Shown: one piece after another, positions 28,978 through 38,069 of the stretch
How positions within the stretch are numbered: the first letter of the stretch is position 1
How the letters are laid out: the number at the start of each line of letters is the position of its first letter
Assembly (NCBI GenBank): GCA_045543655.1
Contig: JAZPXN010000020.1
Coordinates: forward strand, 1 to 39,421
Direction: 5' to 3'
DNA length: 39,421 nucleotides
From: RGIG995 sp045543655
GTDB taxonomy: Bacteria; Bacillota; Clostridia; Oscillospirales; UBA644
The notes under the pieces: model-generated
Told to the model about the DNA's origin: nothing
What the model saw: the letters and a program-made list of their open reading frames with translations, nothing else
Database searches by the model: none
Position numbers and translations under genes: made by a program

Positions 28978-30856
28978 ATATTATCCTCTGCTTCTCGTCG
29001 GTGCGATCGTTGGCGTGCTTTCTCTCGTTTTTATCATTGCGTACGCTTCGCTGAAGAATAAAAAAGAAGCCGTCGGCTTTGATCGGAATATGAAAGACGG
29101 CGAGATCGTCCGTCGACTTCTGCGGTATGCGAAACCCCATTGGAAGAGCTTTCTCTTCGTTATCATCGTTATGGTCTTTTCCATTGCCTACGATATCGTG
29201 TCTCCTCTTATCGTTGGCTATATCGAAGAGATCGTTAAGGGGGATTTTGAACTGAAATCCCTTTTTATCGCCGTCGGCGTTTATGCGCTGGTTCTGGTGA
29301 TTTCGGTGATCTGTACCTATATTCAGGCCATGGTTCTGCAGAAGACCGGGCAGAAGATCCTGTCTTCTATCCGCCTCGATCTGTTTACGCATATCGAATC
29401 CCTCTCCCACGATCAGTTGAATCAAACTCCCGTGGGCAAGCTGGTGACCCGTGTGACCAACGACACCAACGCCATTTCCATGATGTTTACCAACATTATC
29501 GTCAATCTGCTGAAGAATTTCTTTATCATTATCGGCGTTCTCGTGGCGATGCTTTTGGTGAACTACGAGTTGACGTTGATGGTGCTTTGTTTCGTGCCCT
29601 TCATTCTTCTGTTTACGGTGATTTTTCGGAAGTTTTCCCGCAAGGCCTACCGAAAAGTAAAGGACGGAACGACCGATATCAATACCTATCTGTCCGAGAA
29701 TCTCTCCGGAATGAAGATTACCCAGATTTTTAATCGGGAAGATCGGAAGATGCAGGATTTCGTAACCAAGAGCAAATTCCTCGGAAAGGCTAAGCAAAAT
29801 CAGATTTTCGTCTTCGGCATTTTCCGTCCCATGGTTTATATGCTTTATATTTCCTCCGTTTTGTGTCTTTTCTATCTCGGAGGAAAAGGGTATATTGATC
29901 AGACGGAATTCTTGGGACAGGCGATTACTGCAGGGACCGTTGTTACGTTCTATATGTATATCAACAAGTTTTTTAATCCGATTCAGAACCTGGCGGAGCA
30001 GTTCAATTGGCTTCAGTCTGCCTTTGCTTCTGCGGAAAAGATCTTTACGGTATTCGATACCAAACCGGAGTTGACCGACGCTGAAGACGCCGTTGAGTTG
30101 GACGAGATCAAAGGGGAGATCGAGTTCCGTAACGTTTGGTTTTCTTACGTTCCCGGGGAGTGGGTTCTCAAGAACGTTTCCTTTAAGGTAGAGCCGAAGC
30201 AGACCGTTGCCTTTGTCGGCTCTACGGGATCGGGTAAATCTACGATTCTCTCCCTGATCTGCCGGAATTACGATATCCAGAAAGGCCAGATTCTCATCGA
30301 CGGTATCGACGTTCGCAAAATTAAAATCTCATCTTTGCGGCGTCATTTTGGCCAGATGTTGCAGGACGTCTTTCTCTTTTCCGGGACGATCCGAAGCAAC
30401 ATTGTTCTTCGGGAAGATTCCTTCACCGATGAAGAAGTTATGGAAGCCTGCCGCTACGTCAACGCCGATTCCTTTATCAATAAGCTGGAGGGCGGTCTTG
30501 ACGAGGTCGTCCGGGAGCGGGGGAACAATTTCTCCGCAGGTCAGCGTCAGCTGTTATCCTTCGCCCGAACCATCATTCACAAGCCGTCGGTTATGATCCT
30601 TGACGAGGCTACTGCGAATATCGATACGGAAACCGAGCTTCTCATCCAGAATTCTCTGGAAAAAATGATGTCGATCGGGACGATGCTCATCGTCGCCCAC
30701 CGGCTTTCCACCATCCAGAAAGCGGATAATATTATTCTGCTTTCCGGCGGGGAAATTATGGAGCAGGGCAATCATCAGGAATTGCTCCGACAAAAGGGAC
30801 GGTATTATCAGTTGTATACCTTGCAATCCCATAAGGAGCAATTGAAAAATTCCTAA
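28970..30856 (+). CDS. ABC exporter half-transporter 2 (catalytic partner)
   Basis: A 628-residue partner. After an extra N-terminal helix (about 5-25) come the six transmembrane helices (to about 350) and the nucleotide-binding domain. Walker A GSTGSGKST (417-425), signature FSAGQ (521-525), Walker B MILDEATANID with D545 and catalytic E546 intact, and the H-loop AHRLS. The pair thus forms an asymmetric heterodimer with one active ATP site. The ATG overlaps the end of half-transporter 1 and GGAAGGAGAGG lies just upstream, so the two are coupled. Longer than subunit 1 by about 35 residues, mainly the extra N-terminal helix. Confidence 0.94.
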   Translation: MHEYYPLLLVGAIVGVLSLVFIIAYASLKNKKEAVGFDRNMKDGEIVRRLLRYAKPHWKSFLFVIIVMVFSIAYDIVSPLIVGYIEEIVKGDFELKSLFIAVGVYALVLVISVICTYIQAMVLQKTGQKILSSIRLDLFTHIESLSHDQLNQTPVGKLVTRVTNDTNAISMMFTNIIVNLLKNFFIIIGVLVAMLLVNYELTLMVLCFVPFILLFTVIFRKFSRKAYRKVKDGTTDINTYLSENLSGMKITQIFNREDRKMQDFVTKSKFLGKAKQNQIFVFGIFRPMVYMLYISSVLCLFYLGGKGYIDQTEFLGQAITAGTVVTFYMYINKFFNPIQNLAEQFNWLQSAFASAEKIFTVFDTKPELTDAEDAVELDEIKGEIEFRNVWFSYVPGEWVLKNVSFKVEPKQTVAFVGSTGSGKSTILSLICRNYDIQKGQILIDGIDVRKIKISSLRRHFGQMLQDVFLFSGTIRSNIVLREDSFTDEEVMEACRYVNADSFINKLEGGLDEVVRERGNNFSAGQRQLLSFARTIIHKPSVMILDEATANIDTETELLIQNSLEKMMSIGTMLIVAHRLSTIQKADNIILLSGGEIMEQGNHQELLRQKGRYYQLYTLQSHKEQLKNS

Positions 30857-30863
30857 AAGAAAG

Positions 30864-30894
30864 CGGGCCGCCCGATGAGAGCGGTCCGTTCTTT
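30864..30894 (+). terminator. Weak hairpin after the ABC exporter genes
   Basis: CGGGCCGC (30864-30871) pairs with GCGGTCCG (30881-30888) with one G-U; the tail is only TTCTTTG. Read-through into the hydrolase gene is likely, since no promoter is visible there. Confidence 0.5.
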
Positions 30895-30915
30895 GAATAA
30901 AGGTAAGGATGTGAA

Positions 30916-31995
30916 ATGATGGCGCAGAAACGAAATTGGGGCAGGAAGATCCTCATTGCCGTAGCCGTATTTATTGCGTTCAATTTCCTGATTGCAATGC
31001 CGGTAATGACGGTGATCGTTTACGAAACGATCTTCAATAAACGGTATGAGCCTGCTTCCTGGACTCGGTTCGAGGTTTCGGATTTCGAGGGGCTTTCTGT
31101 CGAAGAATGCTTTTTTCCGTCAAACGAGGGGCAAACCCTTGCCGGGTATCATTATTCCGGAGGCGTAAATAATCCCCTGGGGGTGGTCGTCCTTGCCCAC
31201 GGTCTTGGTTGCGGCGGACAGAATTCCATGATGCCCTTTGCGGATTTTTTTACCGATTCCGGATATCTGGTTTTTTCCTACGACGCCACCGGAAACGACC
31301 GCAGTGATGGGGAAGACGTAAACGGCCTTCCTCAGGGGGTTGCGGACCTTGATTATGCGCTACGTTACGTAAAGGATTGTCCTCGCTACGAAGGGCTTCC
31401 TATCTTCCTTCTCGGGCACAGCTGGGGGGCCTATTCCGTCGGTGCGGTGTTGAATCTGCATCCCGACGTCGCCGGGGCGGTCTTGATCTCCGGTGCGGAT
31501 ACCTCTCTTGGGCTGATGGTGGAGGAGAGTAAAAAGATCGTAGGTCCTCTCGTTTATCCCGAGATCCCCTATCTTGCACTGTATGAACGGCTGAAATTCG
31601 GTGAATACTCCGGATATAGCGTTCTGGAAGGCTTCGCAGCCTGCGACGCAAAAATCGTAGTGGTTCACAGCACCGACGATGCGACCGTCCCCGTGACGAT
31701 CGGTTATGATCAATTTTACGAAGAATATGCGGAAGACCCTCGCTTTACCTTCGTTTCCTTTGACGACCGGGGTCACGACCGCCCCTATTGTTCACCCGCC
31801 GCCTTTGAGCGTACGGAGCGGCTGAATGAGGCGTATTTGGAATTCGTGGACGAGCAAGGACTGGAGCACGGTGCCCGGACGAAAGAGATTTTTTTCGAAC
31901 AGTACGAGGACTGGGTGCTTTGCTTTGAACTGGATCCGGATTTGTGCGCGCTGATCTTGCAGACCTTTGGTCAATGTATTGGCGCAGAAGGGTGA
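30916..31995 (+). CDS. Membrane-anchored alpha/beta hydrolase
   Basis: A 359-residue protein with an N-terminal membrane helix (about 11-36) and an alpha/beta-hydrolase fold. The oxyanion region is VVLAHGLGCGG (91-101), the nucleophile elbow GHSWG with S169 (167-171), the acid is likely D254 or D255 in HSTDDATVP, and the base is H287 in DDRGHDRP. Orientation of the anchor (basic N-terminus KRNWGRK) puts the catalytic part outside. An esterase, peptidase or thioesterase are all possible. AAGGA is 6 bases before ATG 30916. It probably belongs to the ABC exporter transcript and is followed 2 bases later by a small membrane protein gene. Confidence 0.85.
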   Translation: MMAQKRNWGRKILIAVAVFIAFNFLIAMPVMTVIVYETIFNKRYEPASWTRFEVSDFEGLSVEECFFPSNEGQTLAGYHYSGGVNNPLGVVVLAHGLGCGGQNSMMPFADFFTDSGYLVFSYDATGNDRSDGEDVNGLPQGVADLDYALRYVKDCPRYEGLPIFLLGHSWGAYSVGAVLNLHPDVAGAVLISGADTSLGLMVEESKKIVGPLVYPEIPYLALYERLKFGEYSGYSVLEGFAACDAKIVVVHSTDDATVPVTIGYDQFYEEYAEDPRFTFVSFDDRGHDRPYCSPAAFERTERLNEAYLEFVDEQGLEHGARTKEIFFEQYEDWVLCFELDPDLCALILQTFGQCIGAEG

Positions 31996-31997
31996 AT

Positions 31998-32246
31998 ATG
32001 AAGCGATTTGATTATCAAAAAGAAAAGCGAAGATTATACGCGTATTTTATTCTGATGTGCGTGTTCGGTATTGGAACCCTCGTTGGAGGAATCCTCGTGC
32101 TTCGTTGTCATTATAACGCGTTGTTTTCCCTGACCCCCGCCGTGGGAGCCATCGTCTTTTCCTTGTTGTGCAAAGGAACGAGACTTCGTATTCGCCGAGA
32201 AGCGAACGCAGAACCTTTTGACGAAAATGAAAAGGACCGGGAATAA
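31998..32246 (+). CDS. Small two-helix membrane protein
   Basis: An 82-residue protein with a basic start (MKRFDYQKEKRRLY), two hydrophobic helices (about 15-36 and 42-60, split by RCHYN) and a charged tail KGTRLRIRREANAEPFDENEKDRE. No known family is recognised. AGAAGGG lies 5 bases before ATG 31998 inside the end of the hydrolase gene, so the two are co-transcribed. The stop codon lies in the loop of the terminator that closes the operon. Confidence 0.65.
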   Translation: MKRFDYQKEKRRLYAYFILMCVFGIGTLVGGILVLRCHYNALFSLTPAVGAIVFSLLCKGTRLRIRREANAEPFDENEKDRE

Positions 32247-32259
32247 TCCCGGTCTTTTT
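32235..32259. terminator. Terminator overlapping a stop codon, usable on both strands
   Basis: Perfect 8 bp stem GACCGGGA (32235-32242) and TCCCGGTC (32247-32254), loop ATAA holding the TAA stop (32244-32246), then TTTTTC. On the minus strand CTTTTCATTTTC follows the hairpin. Confidence 0.88.
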
Positions 32260-32658
32260 CTATCTTTTTTGCACTCGGAAAACGATTTCCATGACGATTC
32301 TCGGAAGGAGGCAACAGAGCGTAATCCCAAGCACAAGCGCAATATTCCAATAATCTACTTTCGACATGGCAGCAAAAATCAAGCCGAGAATCCCGATAAT
32401 GGCTACCGTGATGGAATGACCGTTGATCAAGCGCCGTGCAAACCGGGTGTTGATTGCCCCTTTTTTCCAGCGGTACCATCCAAGCAAAACGAATCCCCAG
32501 GAGGGGAGACAGCCGATCGCGAAATGCATCAGGATATCCTTTGCGGCGTAACCCTCCGGAAAGCAGAGCGGTAAGGTCATAACGGCAAAGAGGATAACCG
32601 CAAGGGGCAGAAAAGTACAGTAGATTATGTGGAACAGAATCTGAAAAAAAAGTTTCAT
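32260..32658 (-). CDS. Polytopic membrane protein of unknown family
   Basis: A 132-residue protein with about four hydrophobic segments (about 5-32, 43-62, 78-98, 104-124). It opens MKLFFQILFHIIYCTFLPL and ends IVMEIVFRVQKR. I do not recognise the family and no catalytic motif is evident. AAGGAG is 6 bases before ATG 32658. It ends directly at the shared terminator. A TATACT lies upstream (minus strand, near 32690) but no good -35 at 17 bp was found, so the promoter is unsure. Confidence 0.65.
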   Translation of the reverse strand: MKLFFQILFHIIYCTFLPLAVILFAVMTLPLCFPEGYAAKDILMHFAIGCLPSWGFVLLGWYRWKKGAINTRFARRLINGHSITVAIIGILGLIFAAMSKVDYWNIALVLGITLCCLLPRIVMEIVFRVQKR

Positions 32659-32716
32659 GGTGCACTCCTTATCGATACCTATGTCTAACAGTATAATGCA
32701 TCACTTGGAATATTTC

Positions 32717-32752
32717 GCAAAACGGAGCGGAGGCACTTTACGCCTCCGCTCC
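32717..32752 (-). terminator. Terminator of the pth-mfd-foldase operon
   Basis: Perfect 11 bp stem (GGAGCGGAGGC, 32724-32734; GCCTCCGCTCC, 32742-32752) with a 7-base loop; on the minus strand GTTTTGCG follows. Confidence 0.82.
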
Positions 32753-32761
32753 ATGCATTGT

Positions 32762-33928
32762 TTATTTCGATTCGGTGGAAGGCTTGTCTTCTTCCAGGTT
32801 GTAAACCTCGGAGAACAGATCGGTAAAGTTGCCGGGATCCAGTTCTTTGATTACGTCTTCGTTGAATTTATAATCCAGTTCTGCAAGCCAAACGGTGTAT
32901 TTGTTGTTGAAGTCGGTAGAATAGATTTTTTGATAAAGAGCCTCCTGGCGGGATTCAAAATAGGCAGGGTCCTCGTTGAGATCGTATTTTTTGACGACCC
33001 AGATGGAGTTGTCGATCTCTACCACGGAAACCTCGCCGGTTTTCATGGAGTTCAGCCGCTGAATGATCTTTGCGTTGACGCAGATGTCGTAATAGGTATA
33101 AAGCGTTTGGTTGAAGATGCCGTTTTCGTCGCAAATCAGCCCTTCCGTCAAGGATTTTTGGTTGCTGTCTTCGGCAACCTTTTTGTCCTCGTCGGACATT
33201 TCGTCGGTGATTTTGGTGAAGTCTTCGGAATAGGTGGAAACCAACTCTTCAAAGGAAGTTCCGTTTTGCGCCTGTTGACAAATCGTTTCCGCAAGATCCC
33301 GTTTTGCGGCAATCTCGTCGGCCGGCAGAGCCTCGTCTTCTTCGTCGATGGTGGTCAGAAGTACGTATTTAAAACGGTTGTAATTCTTGTTGAAGTAGTC
33401 TTTTTTATCCTGCGTAGTGACCGGAGTAAGGCCGTTTTCACCGTAATAATAGTCCAGAATGGCGTCGCTCTTGTATTCTACTGCAAGAAGATTCAAAAAC
33501 TCGGTCTTCGACAGCCCCAGGGTCTTCAGAATGGTCTTCATGCCCGATTCTCCGTAGATTTTAACCCAATCGTCGTCGTACTGCGCGTTGATCTTGTTCT
33601 GCTGATCCTCAGTAAGCGTCAGTCCCAGCTCTTCGAATTTCTTCGTCACCACGACGAAGGAAAGATACTGGGTTTTCGCCGTGGAAATAATGCTGTCCCG
33701 TACCGTTTCGGTCTCCGTAAAATAATTGTCGATGGCGGAATTGATATCGTAACCGTAGGTTTTCAGCAATTCTTTATAGTAGTCTCTCTGCCAATGGACG
33801 TAAAAGCTGTAATATCCGGTCTTCATCTTTTCGCCGCCGGCGGTCATGACGGGGTCTGCGCACCCCGTGACGAGCAGACTCAGGGTAAGGACGGCCAAAA
33901 GCAGGGCCGCAATGACTTTCTTGTACAT
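32762..33928 (-). CDS. PrsA/SurA-like foldase lipoprotein
   Basis: A 388-residue lipoprotein. The signal peptide ends in LLVTGC with C23 as the lipid-modified cysteine, so it sits on the outer face of the membrane. The long helical region (about 30-190) resembles the N- and C-terminal chaperone lobes of SurA/PrsA: FEELGLTLTEDQQNKI and LSKTEFLNLLAVEYKSDAILDYY. The region from about 187 (FKYVLLTTIDEE, then TSFEELVSTYSED, then GEVSVVEIDNSIWVVKKYD) follows the plan of a parvulin-type domain, but the usual RHILV start is not conserved, so proline isomerase activity is doubtful. Third gene after pth and mfd, 37 bases from mfd. Confidence 0.82.
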   Translation of the reverse strand: MYKKVIAALLLAVLTLSLLVTGCADPVMTAGGEKMKTGYYSFYVHWQRDYYKELLKTYGYDINSAIDNYFTETETVRDSIISTAKTQYLSFVVVTKKFEELGLTLTEDQQNKINAQYDDDWVKIYGESGMKTILKTLGLSKTEFLNLLAVEYKSDAILDYYYGENGLTPVTTQDKKDYFNKNYNRFKYVLLTTIDEEDEALPADEIAAKRDLAETICQQAQNGTSFEELVSTYSEDFTKITDEMSDEDKKVAEDSNQKSLTEGLICDENGIFNQTLYTYYDICVNAKIIQRLNSMKTGEVSVVEIDNSIWVVKKYDLNEDPAYFESRQEALYQKIYSTDFNNKYTVWLAELDYKFNEDVIKELDPGNFTDLFSEVYNLEEDKPSTESK

Positions 33929-33967
33929 ATGATTTCTCCTTTGATTTCGGATCTTGCTTTCATTATA

Positions 33968-36900
33968 TCATACATTTTCGCCGTTGTCTATAAGCTCGGC
34001 AAGATTTCCTAAGAATTGTTCGATATCCTTCCGTTTATCTTCGCATTTCAAGGTAATATAGGGGGGCGTTGCTGCGGAAAAAAGGAAGTTTCTGCGATAG
34101 ATGGCCGCAAGCCCCGCTACGATACGGGGATCCACCGTCTGGGGATAGATCAAAAATCCCTTGGGGAATTCTGAGATCTTGACGATCCCGAGCCGGGTTG
34201 CTTTATAGCGGATGCGAGAGATCGTGATCAGATTCAGTACCGGCGCGGGCGGCTCGCCAAACCGGTCGATCAGCTCGTCCGTTACGTCGGATTCGTCTTC
34301 GGAGCAACAGATACCGGCAATCATCTTGTATACTTCAATTCGGCTTTCCGGATCCTTGATATAGTCGTCCGGAATATAGGCGTCAATCTTCATTTCAACG
34401 GTGCAGTCGTTTTTCACAACCTTTTCGCCCCGCTGCTCGTGAACTGCTTCCTCCAGCAGCTTCATATACATATCGAAGCCCACCGTTACGAGGTGTCCGC
34501 TCTGCTCTGCGCCGAGTACGTCGCCGGCACCCCGGATTTCCAGGTCCCGCATTGCAATCTTCAGGCCGGAGCCGAATTCCGTGAATTCTTTGATCGTCAT
34601 AAGCCGTTTATAGGCATCGCCGGAAAGTACCTTCCCTTTGCGGAAGGTGAAATAAGCGTACGCCCGCTTGTCGGTGCGTCCCACGCGTCCACGGATCTGG
34701 TGAAGCTGGGCAAGTCCAAGCCGATCTGCGTCTTCGATGATCAGAGTGTTGCAGTTCGGGACGTCCACGCCTGTTTCGATAATGGTGGTGCAGACGAGTA
34801 CGTCGATATCGCCGTCCACCAGCTCCTGCCAGACCTCGGAAAGGTCCTCCTGGGACATTTTCCCGTGGGCAACGCGAACTCGGGCGCCAGTGTTCTTCTC
34901 GATCATTTCCGCCGTTTTATAGATGGTTTCGATGCGGTTATGCAGATAGTAGCACTGTCCGCCCCGGGAAAGCTCTTTGCGGATCGCATCGCTGATCAGA
35001 CCTTCGTTGAATTCGGTCACGTAGGTCATGATAGGGAATCGGTTATTCGGCGCCTCGTTGATCACCGATATATCCCGGATTCCGCTCATGGACATGTTCA
35101 GCGTCCGGGGTATGGGGGTTGCGGAAAGGGACAAAATATCTGCATTGATGGCTTTTTCCTTGAGATATTCCTTATGGCTGACTCCAAAACGCTGTTCTTC
35201 GTCAATGACGATCAACCCAAGATCTTTAAATTGAATATCTTTCTGAACCAGTCGATGGGTTCCGATGACGACGTCAACCTCGCCCTTCTTCAGTCGCTTC
35301 AGAATGGCTTCCTGCTGCTTCGCGGTGCGGAAGCGGGAGAGCAATTCAATTCGGACGGGATAATCCCGAAAGCGTTCCCGCATGGTGTTGTAATGCTGAT
35401 AGGCAAGAATCGTCGTAGGGGCAAGAAGAGCGGCTTGCTTGCTGTCCATGACGCATTTGAAGATTGCGCGGAGAGCGACTTCCGTTTTTCCGAAGCCCAC
35501 GTCACCGCACAGGAGTCGGTCCATGGGGATGGGACGTTCCATATCGGCCTTGATCTCTTCGATGCAACGAATCTGATCTTCCGTCTCTTCGTATGGGAAA
35601 ACTTCTTCGAAGTTTTTCTGCCAATCGGTATCCTGAGAAAATGCGTGGCCTTTGGTCTTCAGCCGCTGTCCGTAAAGATTGATCAGCTTATCTGCAAGAT
35701 CTCGGACGGCTTTTCGGGCGCGTTGCTTTGTTTTTTGCCATTCTCCGCTTCCAAGGCGGTTCAGCTTGACCTTGACGTCGTCACCGCCGCCAATATACTT
35801 CGAGATCAGATCCAGATTGTCGCAGGGTACGTAAAGGGTATCGGTGCCGGCAAAGCGGATCTTGATAAAATCCTTCGTAACGCCGTCGGTTTCGATTTTG
35901 TGGATTCCGTCGTAGATGCCGACCCCATAATTTTCGTGTACGATATAGTCACCGGGGTGGATATCTGAAAACGCTTTGATCTTTTCTCCCCGCTCAAACC
36001 TGGGTTTCCGTTTTTGTTTTTTCTCACCCTTCTGTCGGAGTGAAAAAACGACTTCCCTGGCTTCGGGTAACTCAAACCCGATGGGGAGCGGATCGCACCG
36101 GACGGTCACCTTGCGGCCGGAATATAGCTTCGCCATTTCCCTCCGATGGTCTTCCGTAATGGTAACCACGGTTACTTTGAAGCCGGCGGAAAGGTATTGT
36201 TCGATTTCCTCGGGAAGCGTGCTGAGATTGGCGTTGGAGGTGGAAAATACTTTGAAATCAAAAAGGTTATCCAATTTCAGCCCCGGCAGGGAAGAGGTCA
36301 AGGTTTCAAAAACCAAGGCAGGGCGCAGCTTCTCCAGAATTTCCTCTTTCGTGAAGAAATAAGGCCGATCTACGAAGACAAACCCCTCTTCGGTCAGGCG
36401 TTTGATATCTTCTTCCGTCCGGAATGCAAATTCTTCCACCGTTTCCATCACACGACGGAAATCAAAAACGAAAAGAAGATCGCCCTGCTGCCGATAATCG
36501 AGGATGTTGGCCCTCTCGGAATAAAACAGGGGCAGATATCGGTCGTGTCGTGGCAGAATCCCTTGGTCGAGAAGCTCTGCATCCCGTCGTACCTCCGCGG
36601 TCTGGCGAAGGGTGGGAAGAACCTCCTTCAGATGATCCAGAACCTGCTGATTGAATTCCTTTGCCGGCGTTAATCTCAGCAGATCTTTCGGTTCAGTGCG
36701 CCGTTGAGACGATACGTCAAACTGCCAGATCGTGTCAATGATTTGATCAAAAAACTCCAGGCGGTACGGTTGCTCTTCCGTTGCCGGAAAGATATCCACG
36801 ATATCGCCACGGATGGAAAACTGACCGGGACCTTCTACCTTCGGGAAGGATTCGTAACCGTATTCAAACAGAATATCCGGCAGGGAATCGTAATCGAATT

Positions 36901-37321
36901 CCTCTCCTTCGATCAGCACGGTTTCCCGGGAATCAGACTGGGGAATGGTCTGGGTGCAGAGAGATTCCGCCGGTATGACGATAAATTCATAGTTGTTTTT
37001 CCGGATCTTGGAAAGCACGTCAATGCGTTGATTTTCCTCAAAGCGGGAAACGCTTTCCATGTCCCGGAAGGTGAAATCCTTGGGTGGGAAGTAGAAGGCG
37101 CTGTCTTCTAAGGCGTCAAGCGTTCGGATGATCGCCCGTGCGGCTTTTTCGTCGGGCACCACGATAAACGCCCGTTTTTTTAACCGGCGTGTCAAAAGGT
37201 CTGCAAAATACGGTTTTTGGGCGTCCACTCCGAAAATTGCCGCCGTCTTTCCGGCGGAGGCCGCCTGTTCCAGGCCGTCGTATTCCGGGAGGAGCGTCAG
37301 TTTTCCGACGATCTCGTTCAT
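33968..37321 (-). CDS. mfd: Transcription-repair coupling factor
   Basis: An 1117-residue DNA translocase that removes RNA polymerase stalled at lesions and recruits UvrA. From the N-terminus: the UvrB-like region (about 1-350, with FPPKDFTFRDMES), the CarD/RID-like polymerase-binding domain (about 455-520, starting HPGDYIVHENYGVGIYDGI), the helicase motor with Walker A CGDVGFGKTE near 604 and the DEEQ box near 708, then GRVGRTDKRAYAYF and the C-terminal regulatory domain D7. Length is typical. Its ATG overlaps the pth stop (ATGA) with GGAG upstream, so translation is coupled to pth. The pth-mfd order is conserved in Firmicutes. Confidence 0.97.
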   Translation of the reverse strand: MNEIVGKLTLLPEYDGLEQAASAGKTAAIFGVDAQKPYFADLLTRRLKKRAFIVVPDEKAARAIIRTLDALEDSAFYFPPKDFTFRDMESVSRFEENQRIDVLSKIRKNNYEFIVIPAESLCTQTIPQSDSRETVLIEGEEFDYDSLPDILFEYGYESFPKVEGPGQFSIRGDIVDIFPATEEQPYRLEFFDQIIDTIWQFDVSSQRRTEPKDLLRLTPAKEFNQQVLDHLKEVLPTLRQTAEVRRDAELLDQGILPRHDRYLPLFYSERANILDYRQQGDLLFVFDFRRVMETVEEFAFRTEEDIKRLTEEGFVFVDRPYFFTKEEILEKLRPALVFETLTSSLPGLKLDNLFDFKVFSTSNANLSTLPEEIEQYLSAGFKVTVVTITEDHRREMAKLYSGRKVTVRCDPLPIGFELPEAREVVFSLRQKGEKKQKRKPRFERGEKIKAFSDIHPGDYIVHENYGVGIYDGIHKIETDGVTKDFIKIRFAGTDTLYVPCDNLDLISKYIGGGDDVKVKLNRLGSGEWQKTKQRARKAVRDLADKLINLYGQRLKTKGHAFSQDTDWQKNFEEVFPYEETEDQIRCIEEIKADMERPIPMDRLLCGDVGFGKTEVALRAIFKCVMDSKQAALLAPTTILAYQHYNTMRERFRDYPVRIELLSRFRTAKQQEAILKRLKKGEVDVVIGTHRLVQKDIQFKDLGLIVIDEEQRFGVSHKEYLKEKAINADILSLSATPIPRTLNMSMSGIRDISVINEAPNNRFPIMTYVTEFNEGLISDAIRKELSRGGQCYYLHNRIETIYKTAEMIEKNTGARVRVAHGKMSQEDLSEVWQELVDGDIDVLVCTTIIETGVDVPNCNTLIIEDADRLGLAQLHQIRGRVGRTDKRAYAYFTFRKGKVLSGDAYKRLMTIKEFTEFGSGLKIAMRDLEIRGAGDVLGAEQSGHLVTVGFDMYMKLLEEAVHEQRGEKVVKNDCTVEMKIDAYIPDDYIKDPESRIEVYKMIAGICCSEDESDVTDELIDRFGEPPAPVLNLITISRIRYKATRLGIVKISEFPKGFLIYPQTVDPRIVAGLAAIYRRNFLFSAATPPYITLKCEDKRKDIEQFLGNLAELIDNGENV

Positions 37322-37893
37322 TTAGGGTCTCCGTTGTAGCGACTCATGGCGTCATCCACTCTGCCACCAATGATCAGCTTCAAAATTTCGTTCGTGTCTT
37401 TGAATCTGTCTTCAAGCTTTTTCCTTTCCGTGCCGGAGAATGATCCGAGAACCCAATCCGCCAGATCCGTGGTCGGATCGCCGCGGTCGGACACTCCGAT
37501 GCGAATCCGGGGGTAAACGTCGGAACCCAGCATAGAGATGATATTTTTCAATCCGTTGTGCCCGCCGGCACTGCCTTTCAGCCGGATGCGGATGCGGTTG
37601 AAGGGGAGCGCTACGTCATCGCAGATAACCACGACCCGCTCCGGGGGAATATTATAATAGTTGCAGGCTTCCGCCACAGCTTCTCCGGACAGGTTCATAA
37701 AGGTCTGCGGTTTCATCAGCAGTACTTTTTTTCCTTCGGTGATGCATTCTCCGCAAAGGGCTCGGAAGCGGATACGATTGATCTTGGCATTTTGGTCCTC
37801 TGCAAAGGCGTCCAGCGCCATCCAGCCCACGTTGTGCCGGGTGAATTCATATTTTTTGCCGGGATTTCCCAGCCCTACGACGATATAATCCAT
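37318..37893 (-). CDS. pth: Peptidyl-tRNA hydrolase
   Basis: A 191-residue enzyme that cuts peptidyl-tRNA released early from ribosomes and so recycles tRNA. Conserved sites are present at the usual numbers: VGLGNPG (6-12, N10), RHNVGW with catalytic H20, FMNLSG (65-70, N67), CDDVALP with D93, and AGGHNGLK with N113. Length is standard. GGAG lies 7 bases before ATG 37893. First gene of pth-mfd-foldase, and overlaps mfd by 4 bases. Confidence 0.97.
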   Translation of the reverse strand: MDYIVVGLGNPGKKYEFTRHNVGWMALDAFAEDQNAKINRIRFRALCGECITEGKKVLLMKPQTFMNLSGEAVAEACNYYNIPPERVVVICDDVALPFNRIRIRLKGSAGGHNGLKNIISMLGSDVYPRIRIGVSDRGDPTTDLADWVLGSFSGTERKKLEDRFKDTNEILKLIIGGRVDDAMSRYNGDPK

Positions 37894-37928
37894 GGCGATT
37901 CTCCGATGCTTGTTTTCTACAAATAAAT

Positions 37929-37957
37929 ATTATACACTATTTTCGCGCCGATTGCAA
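37929..37957 (-). promoter_or_regulatory. Promoter of the pth-mfd-foldase operon
   Basis: Minus strand: TTGCAA (37957-37952), 17 bp, TATAAT (37934-37929). Leader about 30 bases to the pth ATG. Confidence 0.83.
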
Positions 37958-38069
37958 GAGCTGAAGCCGTATTTCCGTGTTTTTTCGCAATTATTTCCCC
38001 ATTTCCGGCCTCCGTGAAGTGCAGTTTGTGAACAAATTCTTTCTTTTTTTTAAACTAATTCAAAAAACC

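Noticed and set aside
32657..34012. A 451-residue open frame on the plus strand across the PrsA-like gene
   Set aside because: It is antisense to a lipoprotein gene with a clear signal peptide, crosses the terminator at 32724-32752 and begins in the leader of another gene.
34439..35968. A 509-residue open frame on the plus strand inside mfd
   Set aside because: It is antisense to the motor domain of mfd, has no ribosome binding site or promoter, and shows no family motif.
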